Shown: piece after piece, positions 41,744-49,388 of the stretch | Numbering within the stretch: position 1 is the first letter of the stretch | How the letters are laid out: every line of letters starts with the position of its first letter | DNA from: JBBPZA01 sp963728925 | GTDB lineage: Bacteria; Actinomycetota; Thermoleophilia; Solirubrobacterales; Solirubrobacteraceae | Direction of reading: 5' to 3' | Length of the DNA: 64,000 nucleotides | NCBI GenBank assembly: GCA_963728925.1 | Contig: CAVSMB010000015.1 | Coordinates: forward strand, 124,001 to 188,000 | Translations under genes and position numbers: made by a program | Notes under the pieces: model-generated | Databases searched by the model: none | What the model saw: only the letters and a program-made list of their open reading frames with translations | Told to the model about the DNA's origin: nothing

Positions 41744-42196
41744 CTAGGTCTCCAGAGGCATGGGCGTGGGCTGCTGCGCTGCGTGGGGATGCTCGGGCCC
41801 CGCGTAGATCTTCAGCTTGGTGAGCTGCTTGCGGGCCAGCCGGTTGCGCGGCAGCATCCCCTTCACGGCGAGGCGGATGATCTCCTCGGGGCGGCGCTGC
41901 TGCATCTCCTCGAACGAGCGCGACCGAAGGCCGCCCGGGTAGCCGGAATGGCGGTAGTAGCGCTTGTCGGCCCGCTTGTTCCCGGTCACGACGATCTTCT
42001 CGGCGTTGACGACCACGACGAAGTCGCCGGTGTCGACATGGGGGGTGTACTCCGGCTTGCGCTTACCTCGCAGGGCGTTGGCGATCTGGGTCGCGAGCCG
42101 CCCCAGGGTCTGGCCCTCGGCGTCGACGAGCAGCCAGTTGCGCTCGCGCGTGGCGGGGTTGGCCACGAAGGTCTTGGTGGAGAACGAGGTCGTCAC
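41744..42196 (-). CDS. rplM: ribosomal protein L13
   Basis: The 150-residue large-subunit protein has the L13 signatures NWLLVDAEGQTLGRLATQIANALRGKRKPEYTPHVDTGDFVVVVNAEKIVVTGNK and YYRHSGYPGGLRSRSFEEMQQRRPEEIIRLAVKGMLPRN. GTG at 42196 (MTTSFSTKTF) is chosen; the frame is open 17 codons further but that part would contain the leader hairpin. rplM-rpsI is the universal pairing. Upstream are a TACAAT -10 box (42237-42242) and a terminator-like hairpin (42203-42227) that ends only about 7 bases before the start codon. Confidence 0.96.
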   Translation of the reverse strand: MTTSFSTKTFVANPATRERNWLLVDAEGQTLGRLATQIANALRGKRKPEYTPHVDTGDFVVVVNAEKIVVTGNKRADKRYYRHSGYPGGLRSRSFEEMQQRRPEEIIRLAVKGMLPRNRLARKQLTKLKIYAGPEHPHAAQQPTPMPLET

Positions 42197-42202
42197 GGCG
42201 TG

Positions 42203-42227
42203 AAAAAGGCCACGCGGGAACGCGCGG
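42203..42227 (-). terminator. terminator-like hairpin in the rplM leader
   Basis: On the minus strand a 7-bp stem (CCGCGCG with CGCGTGG, one G:U, loop of 4) is followed by CCTTTTT. The T-run ends 6 bases before the rplM GTG and the hairpin is downstream of the TACAAT box. This is where an attenuator would sit; alternatively it ends transcripts coming from upstream. Confidence 0.6.
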
Positions 42228-42236
42228 CGAGAACCC

Positions 42237-42242
42237 ATTGTA
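42237..42242 (-). promoter_or_regulatory. -10 box TACAAT of the rplM operon
   Basis: On the minus strand TACAAT is a near-perfect -10 hexamer about 40 bases upstream of the rplM start. No clear -35 TTGACA is seen at 16-18 bases. Confidence 0.5.
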
Positions 42243-42346
42243 GGCAATCCGTCCCGCTCGGCATCGCCCGCGCGGGTTCGCCCGAGAAGCGCGCGGATCT
42301 CGACTCCCGAGAGGAGGAGGACCGGCGGGCACGAAGCCCTGCCCGT

Positions 42347-42530
42347 GTAAGCGTTCTACGGCTCGTCGCCGCGATCGTCGCCGCCCCGGCTCTCGCGACG
42401 GCGATCGGCCTGGTGGCGTTGTGGCCCGACGGGAGCCGTAACGAGGGCCGGAGCACCGCCCAGAGCACCATCCCGACCCAGAAGGCCCGGGTCGTCGAGG
42501 GTGTCCTCCGTCGCGTGCCGGGTGCCCGGA
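42347..42530 (+). pseudogene. possible N-terminal remnant of a YibE/F-like membrane protein
   Basis: A plus-strand frame reads SVLRLVAAIVAAPALATAIGL, then VALWPDG, a Ser/Gln/Thr linker, and KARVVEGVLRRVPGA, before losing sense. One membrane helix followed by V-A-L-W-P and a V-V-x-x-V-x-x-x-x-P-G-A strand resembles the start of actinobacterial YibE/F-family proteins. A GTG with an upstream GAGGAGGA precedes it, but the next codon is TAA in that frame, as if two bases were inserted (GTG-TA-AGC). The rest of the gene is absent. The assignment is tentative. Confidence 0.3.
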
Positions 42531-42558
42531 GAGGGGGGCTGCGCACTGAGACTGCGGC

Positions 42559-42810
42559 TCAGCCTCCCGACAGGTTTGGCGGCAGGCCCTGCGTCCGAGG
42601 CGGCGGGTCGTCGAGCAGCAGCTGCGGGAGGGTGACGGGGCGCAGGCCCTTGGCGCGCAGGCCGCGGATGATCGCGGGCAGGGCCGCGACGGTCTCGGAA
42701 CGGTCGCCGCCGCCGTCGTGCATGAGCACGATCGAGCCGGGCTTCGCCCCGTCGACCGCTGTCCGCGCGATCGCGTCGGCGCCCGGCAGCGTGTAGTCCT
42801 CCGTGTCGCC
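42559..42810 (-). pseudogene. truncated polysaccharide deacetylase remnant
   Basis: About 83 codons reading DTEDYTLPGADAIARTAV, then GSIVLMHDGGGDRSETVAALP and a proline-rich tail (LLLDDPPPRTQGLPP) match the last part of the complete polysaccharide deacetylase at 43846-44904 (DTADYARPGVDAIVRKAL, GAIILMHDGGGDRSQTVRALP, LVLEDPPPRDQRLPA). The NodB core with the catalytic Asp and His residues is missing and the upstream sequence in this frame makes no sense. It is a duplicate that lost its 5' part. Confidence 0.7.
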
Positions 42811-42910
42811 GGGGCGTCTGGGATCTGTAGGTTCGCGTCCGCCGCCCTGCGATCGGGCCACGGGTTCCTCCTCGTGCTCGCGCGCGGGTGCGCCGCGCTG
42901 GGTTCGCCGG

Positions 42911-43516
42911 TCAAGCCGCGAACGGCGGCGCGCGGGCGGCGAGGTGCCGGGCGAGCGGCGGCGAGGAGGGTAGGTCCGGGCCGGCCGGACGCGCCCCCTG
43001 TGCGTGCGTGCGACGCCGGCGGGCAGCACGATCCCGGCCGCCGCGAAGGGCGACCAGTGCCCGGTCGGCCCCGCCGAGCAGCGCGGCGATGACCGCTCCC
43101 GACGCCGCGGCGCCCGCGGCGGCCACGAGCAGGCCGACTGCCCCGAAGCCGGCGAGCGGGCGTCCCGCGGCGGCACCCTCCGCGAGCTGTTGCGCGAGGT
43201 GGGCAGCCAGCACGAGCCCGGCGATGCGGCTCGAGAGGACAGCGAAGCCCACCGTCGCCGGGCGTCCGACGCTCGCCGGGCCTGCCGGTTCGCTTCGCTC
43301 CCGGTGCGTGCGGACCGCCGCTACCGCGAACTGGGCCAGCGCCAGCGCTGTGAGAACGAAGGCCACCGAGGCCAGGAGCGGGAGCGCGCGGTGGACGGCC
43401 GAGTCGGCCGCGCCGCCGGCGTCGCCACCCTCGACCGCCATGCGAAGCTCGTGCACCGCGAGCGCACCGGCGGTGAGCAGCGCGACGGCCCGCACTCCTC
43501 TTGCGCCGAGGCTCAT
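42911..43516 (-). CDS. four-helix membrane protein of unknown function
   Basis: The 201-residue product has four hydrophobic segments: about 4-18, 41-62, 84-106 and 114-140, the latter containing VGLLVAAAGAAASGAVIAALLGG. A strongly basic, Pro/Ala-rich tail follows. ATG at 43516 is chosen because a TACGAT box ends 7 bases before it; the ATG at 43525 overlaps that box. Histidines in AVHELRMAV and LAAHLAQQLAEG fall near helix ends and could bind a metal or heme, which is speculative. I do not recognise a family. Upstream lie three 30-bp repeats, and the divergent small CxxC gene starts at 43665. Confidence 0.55.
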   Translation of the reverse strand: MSLGARGVRAVALLTAGALAVHELRMAVEGGDAGGAADSAVHRALPLLASVAFVLTALALAQFAVAAVRTHRERSEPAGPASVGRPATVGFAVLSSRIAGLVLAAHLAQQLAEGAAAGRPLAGFGAVGLLVAAAGAAASGAVIAALLGGADRALVALRGGRDRAARRRRTHAQGARPAGPDLPSSPPLARHLAARAPPFAA

Positions 43517-43530
43517 ACGAGCCATCGTAG

Positions 43531-43633
43531 AGCGCCGTTCGGAGGAGGCGGCTCCGCGTCCAGCGCCATCGGGGGAGGCGGCTCCGGGCAGAGCGCCGTC
43601 CGGGGGAGCGGCTCCGGGCAGAGCGCCGTTCGC
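43531..43633. repeat. three and a half 30-bp tandem repeats in a divergent promoter region
   Basis: Units starting at 43531, 43562, 43592 and 43622 share AGCGCCGTTC and GGCGGCTCCGGGC cores, with unit lengths of 31, 30 and 30 bases; the last copy is partial. They fill the space between the divergent membrane-protein gene and the small CxxC gene. They may bind a regulator or be a simple tandem duplication. Confidence 0.7.
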
Positions 43634-43664
43634 GCAGGCGCGCTGTGCAACACTTCGCTGCGCG

Positions 43665-43844
43665 ATGTGCGTGCAGTGCATGATGGGCGCGATGACCGCC
43701 GGCGCGGGCGCCACCGGCGCCCGGGCGTTCATCGCCGCCAACCGTCCCGCATGGCTCTCCCTCGCCGCGCTGCGCGTCATCACCATCGCGCTCCTGGTCG
43801 CGGCGCTTGTCGCCTCGACCGTGCTGCTCGGCGGGTCGGGCTAG
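43665..43844 (+). CDS. 59-residue CxxC single-helix membrane protein
   Basis: The frame starts MCVQCMMGAMTAGAGATGARAF with a C-x2-C pair and three Met, then has a polar segment and a hydrophobic helix (residues 37-56). It ends 1 base before the stop of the convergent deacetylase gene. Small proteins with this M-C-x-Q-C-M-x-G-A-M-T-A start seem familiar from actinobacterial genomes, but I cannot name a family. The Cys/Met-rich start could bind copper or heme. The evidence is frame, composition and memory only. Confidence 0.55.
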   Translation: MCVQCMMGAMTAGAGATGARAFIAANRPAWLSLAALRVITIALLVAALVASTVLLGGSG

Positions 43845-43845
43845 C

Positions 43846-44904
43846 TCAGCCGCCCGCGCCCGAGGCGGGGAGGCGCTGGTCGCGCGGCGGCGGGTCCTCG
43901 AGCACGAGGCGCGAGACGCTCACGGGGCGCAGGCGGCGCTTGCGCAGGCCGCGGAGGATGCGCGGCAGCGCGCGCACCGTCTGCGAGCGGTCACCGCCCC
44001 CGTCGTGCATGAGGATGATCGCTCCGGGCCTCGCCCCGCGCAGCGCTTTACGCACGATCGCGTCGACTCCCGGGCGCGCGTAGTCGGCCGTATCGGTGCT
44101 CCAGAGCACCATGAGCATGCTCTTGCCGCGCAGGATCGAGAGGGTGCGGCGGTCGTACACGCCGTAGGGCGGGCGGAAGAGACGCGCCAGCCGCACCCCG
44201 GCGCCGCGCACCACCTGCTGCTGGTCGGCGATCTCACGGTACTGCTGCGCGAAGCGGAGATCGCTCATGCGCGGATGGGTCTGCGTGTGATCGCCGATCT
44301 CGAAGCCCGCGCGTCGCGCCGCCAGCATCGCTCCTGCGAAGTCGGCGACCTGCTCGCCGACGACGAAGAACGTCGCCTTCGCGTGCGCGCGTCGCAGGAT
44401 CCGGACGATCTGTCGCGTGTAGGCGCCCGGGCCGTCGTCGAAGGTCAGCGCGACCTCGCGCCGCTTCGGCGTTCCGCGGGCGATGAAGGGCGTGAAGGCC
44501 AGCACGCGCTCGATGGCGCGGCGCTCGCGCCGGTCACGCGCGCGAGCGCGGCGGCCGGCGGCGCCGCCGGGGGCGATGGCCGGCGGGGCGGCGGAAGGAG
44601 CCCCCCGGGGCCCGGCCCCGGACGCGGGCGGGGTGGCGTCCGGGCCCGCCGCGGCCGGCGTCCGCGAGCCGCCCGTCGGAGCCGGCTCAGGCTGCGCGGA
44701 CGTCCGGTCCGATGCAACCGCCGACCGATCGGCCCCGCGCGACTGCCGCGCGGATCCTCGAGACGACGAGAGCGCAGGAACGATCGAGACGGCGGCGACG
44801 ACGAGGACGCCCGCGAGCAGCGCGCCGGCGAGCCCGCGACGACGACGCCGCGAGCGGCGCAGGTCGGCGGCCCGCCTTCGCGCCCGCGACTGCTCGATGG
44901 TCAT
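43846..44904 (-). CDS. polysaccharide deacetylase (NodB domain) with N-terminal membrane anchor
   Basis: The 352-residue protein has a basic cytoplasmic start (RRRAADLRRSRRRRRG), one membrane helix (about 26-46), an Ala/Gly/Pro-rich linker to about 120, and a C-terminal NodB deacetylase domain. The catalytic motifs are VALTFDDGPGAYTRQIV (Asp pair), GDHTQTHPRMSDL (His-x3-His zinc ligands), RPPYGVYD, and ILMHDGGGDRSQTV (late His). Such enzymes remove acetyl groups from peptidoglycan or other GlcNAc polymers outside the cell. A degraded copy of its 3' end lies about 1 kb away at 42559-42810. Confidence 0.9.
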   Translation of the reverse strand: MTIEQSRARRRAADLRRSRRRRRGLAGALLAGVLVVAAVSIVPALSSSRGSARQSRGADRSAVASDRTSAQPEPAPTGGSRTPAAAGPDATPPASGAGPRGAPSAAPPAIAPGGAAGRRARARDRRERRAIERVLAFTPFIARGTPKRREVALTFDDGPGAYTRQIVRILRRAHAKATFFVVGEQVADFAGAMLAARRAGFEIGDHTQTHPRMSDLRFAQQYREIADQQQVVRGAGVRLARLFRPPYGVYDRRTLSILRGKSMLMVLWSTDTADYARPGVDAIVRKALRGARPGAIILMHDGGGDRSQTVRALPRILRGLRKRRLRPVSVSRLVLEDPPPRDQRLPASGAGG

Positions 44905-45042
44905 TGGCGGGCGGGAGGCGGTGATCGGGGTCTCTACCGCACGACCGCGGGAAGCCCTCCTGCCTGCAACGCGAGGTCCAGCTTCGCGTGCTGGCGCGCC
45001 GCCGCGCGTGCCCTCTGCCGGCAGCTATGTGACCGTTGCGGC

Positions 45043-46275
45043 ATGGGAGGCGCCCCGAGACTCGTTCGGGCGGCGCTCGCGATGCTCGCGGCGTCGGCGC
45101 TCGCCGGAGCAGTCGCAGGCAGCGCGTCGGCGACCGACGCCTTCCCGTGCGGCGCGCCGTTCCGCGCGTCGTGGTCGCGCGACGCCGTCCAGACCTGTCC
45201 GCTGACCTCGCCGCTCCCGCCGAACGGCTGGGTCCCGCTCTACCGCGCGCCGGTCGCGAGCCGCACGAGGACCCCGCCGCATCCCGCCGGCTGGCTGCAC
45301 GGGACCGCCCGACAGGCCTTCGTGTGCCAGCGCGCCTATCCCGCCGCGCCGTACGCGCATCCCAGCGGATGGCGCAACGTGTGGTGGGCCTACACCAAGT
45401 CCGACGACGGAGTCTGGGGCTGGGTCCCCGAGGTGTTCTTCCACGGGGGCGCCGACGACGAGCGAGACGCCGGCCTGCGCTCGTGCTCGGCGCCCTCGCC
45501 GCCACGCCCCCCGCCGCGACCGGCACCCACCGGTCCCGTCCGCTATGTGGCTCTGGGCGACTCCTACGCCTCGGGCGAGAGCCTCGGCGACTACCTGTCG
45601 GACGGCACTTGGTGCCACCGCTCGCGCGGCGCCTACGCCTTCCGCCTCTCGCTCTCGCGCCCCGTCTCCGTGAAGCTCCGAGCGTGCAGTGGGGTGACGA
45701 CGAGCGACGTCATCGCCAACCAGGTCACCTGGCTCTCGTCCTCGACGCAGCTCGTCACCGTGCAGACCGGCGGGAACGACATCAACTTCGGCGGGCTGAT
45801 CACGCGCTGCGCGACCACGGACTGTCGCGACACGATCAACCGGACGTCGGACGGGCTCGTGGCGAAGCTGTCGCCGCGCCTGCGCAGGACCTACCGCGTC
45901 ATTCGCGCGAGGGCGCCCCGCGCGCGTATCGTCGTGGTCGGCTATCCGCGACTCTTCCCGAGCGAGCCGGGCCGCGAGAGCTTCCGTTGCCGCAACCTCG
46001 TGCTGCCGAGGATCCGTGCGTCTGAGCAGGAGGCAGCCAACCGCATGGCCTACCGGCTCAACGACGTCGTGCGCGAGGCCGCGTATGCCGCCGGCTTCCG
46101 CTACCTCGACGCGGTCGAGCTCTTCGCCGGCCACGACCCGTGCGCCGAGGACCGCTGGCTCAACGCCTACATCGCACCCCGCAAGAACGACCTCCGGAAG
46201 GTCATAGGCTCGTTCCACCCGACGGCCGCAGGCCACGCGGCCTACGCGCACGAGCTGGCCGACATCCTCGGCTAG
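45043..46275 (+). CDS. secreted SGNH/GDSL-type hydrolase
   Basis: The 410-residue protein has a signal peptide (ALAMLAASALAGAVAGSASA). Residues about 30-155 are an SH3-like/uncharacterised part with several Trp (GWRNVWWAYTKSDDGVWGWVPEVFF). A Pro-rich linker leads to an SGNH lipase domain from about 167: block I YVALGDSYASGESLGDY with the nucleophile Ser, GGNDINFGG with the oxyanion Asn, and the catalytic Asp/His in SFHPTAAGHAAYAHEL. The overall type is that of exported actinobacterial esterases/lipases. Paired Cys residues suggest disulfides. The region before ATG 45043 is open in the same frame but lacks sense. Confidence 0.9.
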   Translation: MGGAPRLVRAALAMLAASALAGAVAGSASATDAFPCGAPFRASWSRDAVQTCPLTSPLPPNGWVPLYRAPVASRTRTPPHPAGWLHGTARQAFVCQRAYPAAPYAHPSGWRNVWWAYTKSDDGVWGWVPEVFFHGGADDERDAGLRSCSAPSPPRPPPRPAPTGPVRYVALGDSYASGESLGDYLSDGTWCHRSRGAYAFRLSLSRPVSVKLRACSGVTTSDVIANQVTWLSSSTQLVTVQTGGNDINFGGLITRCATTDCRDTINRTSDGLVAKLSPRLRRTYRVIRARAPRARIVVVGYPRLFPSEPGRESFRCRNLVLPRIRASEQEAANRMAYRLNDVVREAAYAAGFRYLDAVELFAGHDPCAEDRWLNAYIAPRKNDLRKVIGSFHPTAAGHAAYAHELADILG

Positions 46276-46313
46276 CTGCTAGCGGCGACCGGACGGGAGC
46301 CTGAGCCGCGGCC

Positions 46314-46421
46314 CTCTGGCGTGCGAATCGTCGTCCCTGCCGCGGGACGCAGCCCGCGAAGCGTTGCTCCGCACGCGAGCGGGCGAGGACCTCGGCAGGG
46401 GCGGCGAGGCGCCCGCCAGAG
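46314..46421. other. nested inverted repeats between convergent lipase and guaA genes
   Basis: Three perfect stems are nested: CTCTGGCG (46314-46321) with CGCCAGAG (46414-46421), CCCTGCCG (46335) with CGGCAGGG (46393), and GCCCGC (46352) with GCGGGC (46379). The 108-base structure ends at the guaA stop. It may be a bidirectional terminator or a structured RNA. No poly-T run is present. Confidence 0.5.
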
Positions 46422-48014
46422 TCATTCCCACTCGATGGTGCCGGGTGGCTTGCTGGTTATGTCCAGCGTCACCCGGTTGACCTCGCGGATCTCGTTGATC
46501 ATCCGCGAGGCGATCTGCTCGAGGAGGTCGTAGGGAAGGCGGGCCCAGTCGGCGGTCATGGCGTCGTCGGAGGTCACCGCACGGATGACGATCACGTGGC
46601 CGTAGGTGCGCTCGTCGCCCTGCACGCCGACCGTGCGGACGTCGGGCAGCACGCAGAAGGACTGCCACAGCTCCCGGTAGAGGCCGGCCTTGCGGATCTC
46701 GTCCTGGAGGATCGCGTCGGCGTCGCGCAGGACGTCCAGGCGCTCCTTGGTCGCCTCGCCGCCCACGATGCGGATGGCGAGCCCCGGCCCCGGGAACGGC
46801 TGGCGCCACACCAGGCGCTCGGGCAGGCCGAGCTCGGCGCCCACGGCGCGGACCTCGTCCTTGAAGAGCGCCCGCAACGGCTCGATGAGCTCGAACTCGA
46901 GGTCCTCGGGCAGGCCACCGACGTTGTGGTGGGACTTGATCGTCGCCGCGCCGGTCCCGCCGCCGGACTCGATCACGTCGGAGTACAGCGTCCCCTGGAC
47001 GAGGAAGTGCGCATCGGCGAGGCTCGCCGACTGCTCCTCGAAGACGCGGATGAACTCGGCGCCGATGATCTTGCGCTTGGCCTCGGGCTCTGTGACGCCG
47101 CGCAGCGCGCGCAGGAAGCGCTCCTCGGCGTCGACGGCGACGAGCGGGATCCCGAAGCGGTCGCGGAAGGCCGCGATCACCTGCTCGCCCTCGTTCTTGC
47201 GCATCAGGCCGTGGTCGACGAAGACGCAGGTGAGCTGGTCGCCGACGGCCCGGTGGACGAGCAGCGCGGCGACCGAGGAGTCCACCCCGCCGCTCAGCCC
47301 GCAGATCACGGCGGCGTCGCCGACCCGGGCGCGGATGCGCGCCACCTGCTCGGCGACGATCGACTCGGGGCTCCAGGTGCGCTCGCACCCGCAGACGTCT
47401 TCGAGGAAGGTCGTGAGCACCTGCTGGCCGTAAGGGGTGTGGACGACCTCGGGGTGGAACTGGATCCCGTAGCGCCCGTGCGCGACGTCCTCGAAGGCGG
47501 CGACCGGCGACGCGGTCGAGGCGGCGAGCGCGCGGGCGCCCTCGGGCGGGGCGTAGACGGTGTCGCGGTGCGACATCCAGCACGTCTGTTCGTGAGGTGT
47601 CCCGGCCAGCAGCCGGCCGGGGTCGGAGACGATCAGCTGCGAGCGCCCGAACTCCCCGACCTCGGCGCCCTCCACGCGTCCGCCGAGCTCGTGCGCGAGG
47701 AGCTGCATCCCGTAGCAGATGCCCAGCACGGGGATGCCGAGCTCGAGCAGCGCGCGATCGAGGCCGGGCGCGCCGTCGGCGTAGACCGAGGCGGGGCCGC
47801 CGGAGAGGATCAGCCCCTTGGGGGCCCGCCGGGCGATCTCCTCCGCCCCGACGTGGTAGGGCTGCAGCTCGGAGAACACACCGCACTCGCGCACGCGCCG
47901 CGCGATGAGCTGGGAGTACTGGCCCCCGTAGTCCAGCACCACGACCTCCTCGAACGCAGGAACACTTCGCGTGGCGGCGTCCTCGGGGGCGGGGCGTGCG
48001 AAGCACCGTCCCAC
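46422..48014 (-). CDS. guaA: GMP synthase (glutamine-hydrolysing)
   Basis: The enzyme aminates XMP to GMP. The N-terminal class I glutaminase has VVVLDYGGQYSQLIARRVRE, the nucleophile Cys in VLGICYGMQLLAHELGG, and HPEVVHTPYG with the catalytic His/Glu. The synthetase domain has the P-loop VICGLSGGVDSSVAALLVHRA and the C-terminal dimerisation part ends NRVTLDITSKPPGTIEWE. The frame is open to a TTG at 48089 that would overlap guaB. GTG at 48014 gives 530 residues, close to the family length; GTG at 48032 is also possible. It follows guaB3 by about 60 bases. Confidence 0.96.
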   Translation of the reverse strand: MGRCFARPAPEDAATRSVPAFEEVVVLDYGGQYSQLIARRVRECGVFSELQPYHVGAEEIARRAPKGLILSGGPASVYADGAPGLDRALLELGIPVLGICYGMQLLAHELGGRVEGAEVGEFGRSQLIVSDPGRLLAGTPHEQTCWMSHRDTVYAPPEGARALAASTASPVAAFEDVAHGRYGIQFHPEVVHTPYGQQVLTTFLEDVCGCERTWSPESIVAEQVARIRARVGDAAVICGLSGGVDSSVAALLVHRAVGDQLTCVFVDHGLMRKNEGEQVIAAFRDRFGIPLVAVDAEERFLRALRGVTEPEAKRKIIGAEFIRVFEEQSASLADAHFLVQGTLYSDVIESGGGTGAATIKSHHNVGGLPEDLEFELIEPLRALFKDEVRAVGAELGLPERLVWRQPFPGPGLAIRIVGGEATKERLDVLRDADAILQDEIRKAGLYRELWQSFCVLPDVRTVGVQGDERTYGHVIVIRAVTSDDAMTADWARLPYDLLEQIASRMINEIREVNRVTLDITSKPPGTIEWE

Positions 48015-48075
48015 CCCCTGCGTCCTTGCCACGCTCGATTCCTGCGCCCGAGGGGCGGAGACGGTCGTCTCAGCG

Positions 48076-49266
48076 TTACTCGTTGACAAGCGCGACGGCC
48101 CGTCCGTTGCTCCCCATCCCGACCGATTGGTCGCGCTGGAGCTGCTTGCCCTCGGTCTGCAGGGCTGGGGCGACCATCAGCTCGGCCCGGTTGAACTCGG
48201 CGAGATCGCGGTAGCCGCACGTCGCCATCGAGGTGCGCAGGCCGCCCATCAGGTTGAAGGTGCCGTCGTTCTCGCGGGCGGGGCCGACGAGGATCTCCTC
48301 GAGCGACCCGTTCTGCACGGTGCTGACGCGCGCGCCCCGCGGCAGGCTCGGGTGGAAGGTCGCCATCCCCCAATGGCTGCCGTGGCCGGGCGCCTCGTAG
48401 GCCCGGGCGAGCGGCGAGCCGATCATCACCGCGTCGGCGCCGCAGGCGACCGCCTTGGAGATGTCGCCCCCGTTGCGCATCCCGCCGTCGGCGATCACGC
48501 GGACGTAGTCCCCGGTCTCGAGCATGTGCTGCGAGCGGGCCGCCGCGACGTCGGCGATCGCCGTGGCCTGCGGCACGCCGATGCCCAGCACCCCGCGCGT
48601 GGTGCAGGCCGCGCCGGGGCCGACGCCGACGAGCACGCCCGCCGCGCCGGTGCGCATGAGGTGCAGGCCCGTGTGGTAGCTCGCGCAGCCGCCGACCACG
48701 ACGGGCACGGGGACCTCGCGGATGAACTCCTTGAGGTTGAGCGGCTCGACCACCGTCGAGACGTGCTCGGCCGAGATCACCGTTCCCTGGATGACGAGGA
48801 TGTCGAGCCCCGCCTCCAGCGCGATCTCGTAGTGCTCGCGCACGCGTTGCGGGGTCAGCGAGGCCGCGACCACGACGCCGTGGGCCTTGATCTCCTCGAC
48901 GCGGCGGGCGACGAGCTCGGGCTTGATCGGCTCCCGATAGATCTCCTGCATCTCGCGCGTCGCGACCTCGGCGGGGAAGGACGCGATGCGCTCGAGCTGC
49001 TCGTCGCCGTCCTCGTAGCGCGCCCAGATGCCCTCGAGGTTCAGGACGGCGAGGCCGCCGAGCCGGCCGACCACGCCGGCGCTCTCGGGCGAGACGACGC
49101 CGTCCATCGCCGAGGCGAGCAGCGGGAGCTCGAAGCGGTAGGGGCCGAGCGTCCAGGAGATGTCGACGTCGTCGGGGTCGCGCGTGCGCCGTGAGGGCAC
49201 GATCGCGACGTCGTCGAAGCCGTAGGCACGCCGGGCCTTCTTGCCGCGGCCGATCTCTACTTCCAT
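48076..49266 (-). CDS. guaB3: GuaB3-family IMP dehydrogenase-like protein
   Basis: The 396-residue TIM-barrel protein lacks the CBS pair of classical IMP dehydrogenases, as in the actinobacterial GuaB3 type. The start ARRAYGFDDVAIVPSRRTRDPDDVD is typical. The loop with the catalytic Cys is VGVGPGAACTTRGVLGIGVPQATAIADVA, and the IMP-phosphate loop VIADGGMRNGGDISKAVACGADAVMIGSPLA is intact. GuaB3 proteins have been linked to IMP or GMP turnover, with activity not proven in all cases. Its place just upstream of guaA supports XMP/GMP supply. ATG at 49266 has a TAGGAT box 6 bases upstream. Confidence 0.92.
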   Translation of the reverse strand: MEVEIGRGKKARRAYGFDDVAIVPSRRTRDPDDVDISWTLGPYRFELPLLASAMDGVVSPESAGVVGRLGGLAVLNLEGIWARYEDGDEQLERIASFPAEVATREMQEIYREPIKPELVARRVEEIKAHGVVVAASLTPQRVREHYEIALEAGLDILVIQGTVISAEHVSTVVEPLNLKEFIREVPVPVVVGGCASYHTGLHLMRTGAAGVLVGVGPGAACTTRGVLGIGVPQATAIADVAAARSQHMLETGDYVRVIADGGMRNGGDISKAVACGADAVMIGSPLARAYEAPGHGSHWGMATFHPSLPRGARVSTVQNGSLEEILVGPARENDGTFNLMGGLRTSMATCGYRDLAEFNRAELMVAPALQTEGKQLQRDQSVGMGSNGRAVALVNE

Positions 49267-49272
49267 GGGCGG

Positions 49273-49278
49273 ATCCTA
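49273..49278 (-). promoter_or_regulatory. -10 box TAGGAT of guaB3-guaA
   Basis: On the minus strand TAGGAT ends 6 bases before the ATG at 49266, directly after the terminator of the upstream operon. This gives a clean operon boundary. Confidence 0.55.
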
Positions 49279-49293
49279 GGAGTCGGGGCGGAC

Positions 49294-49318
49294 GAAAAGA
49301 CCCCGCGCAGGGGCGGGG
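49294..49318 (-). terminator. intrinsic terminator after the PfkB kinase gene
   Basis: On the minus strand CCCCGC, a 6-base loop and GCGGGG form a perfect 6-bp stem followed by TCTTTTC. It lies about 70 bases after the kinase stop and just before the guaB3 promoter box. Confidence 0.7.
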
Positions 49319-49388
49319 CCGGGAGGCGAAGCGCGCAGTTTGCGGAGACGACCACGCTGCGTTCGAGGGTAGCAGCGGCCGGTCGCGC

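Noticed and set aside
46276..46421. Possible tRNA or riboswitch in the lipase-guaA gap
   Set aside because: No cloverleaf with T-loop GTTCGA and no conserved purine-riboswitch core; reported only as nested inverted repeats.
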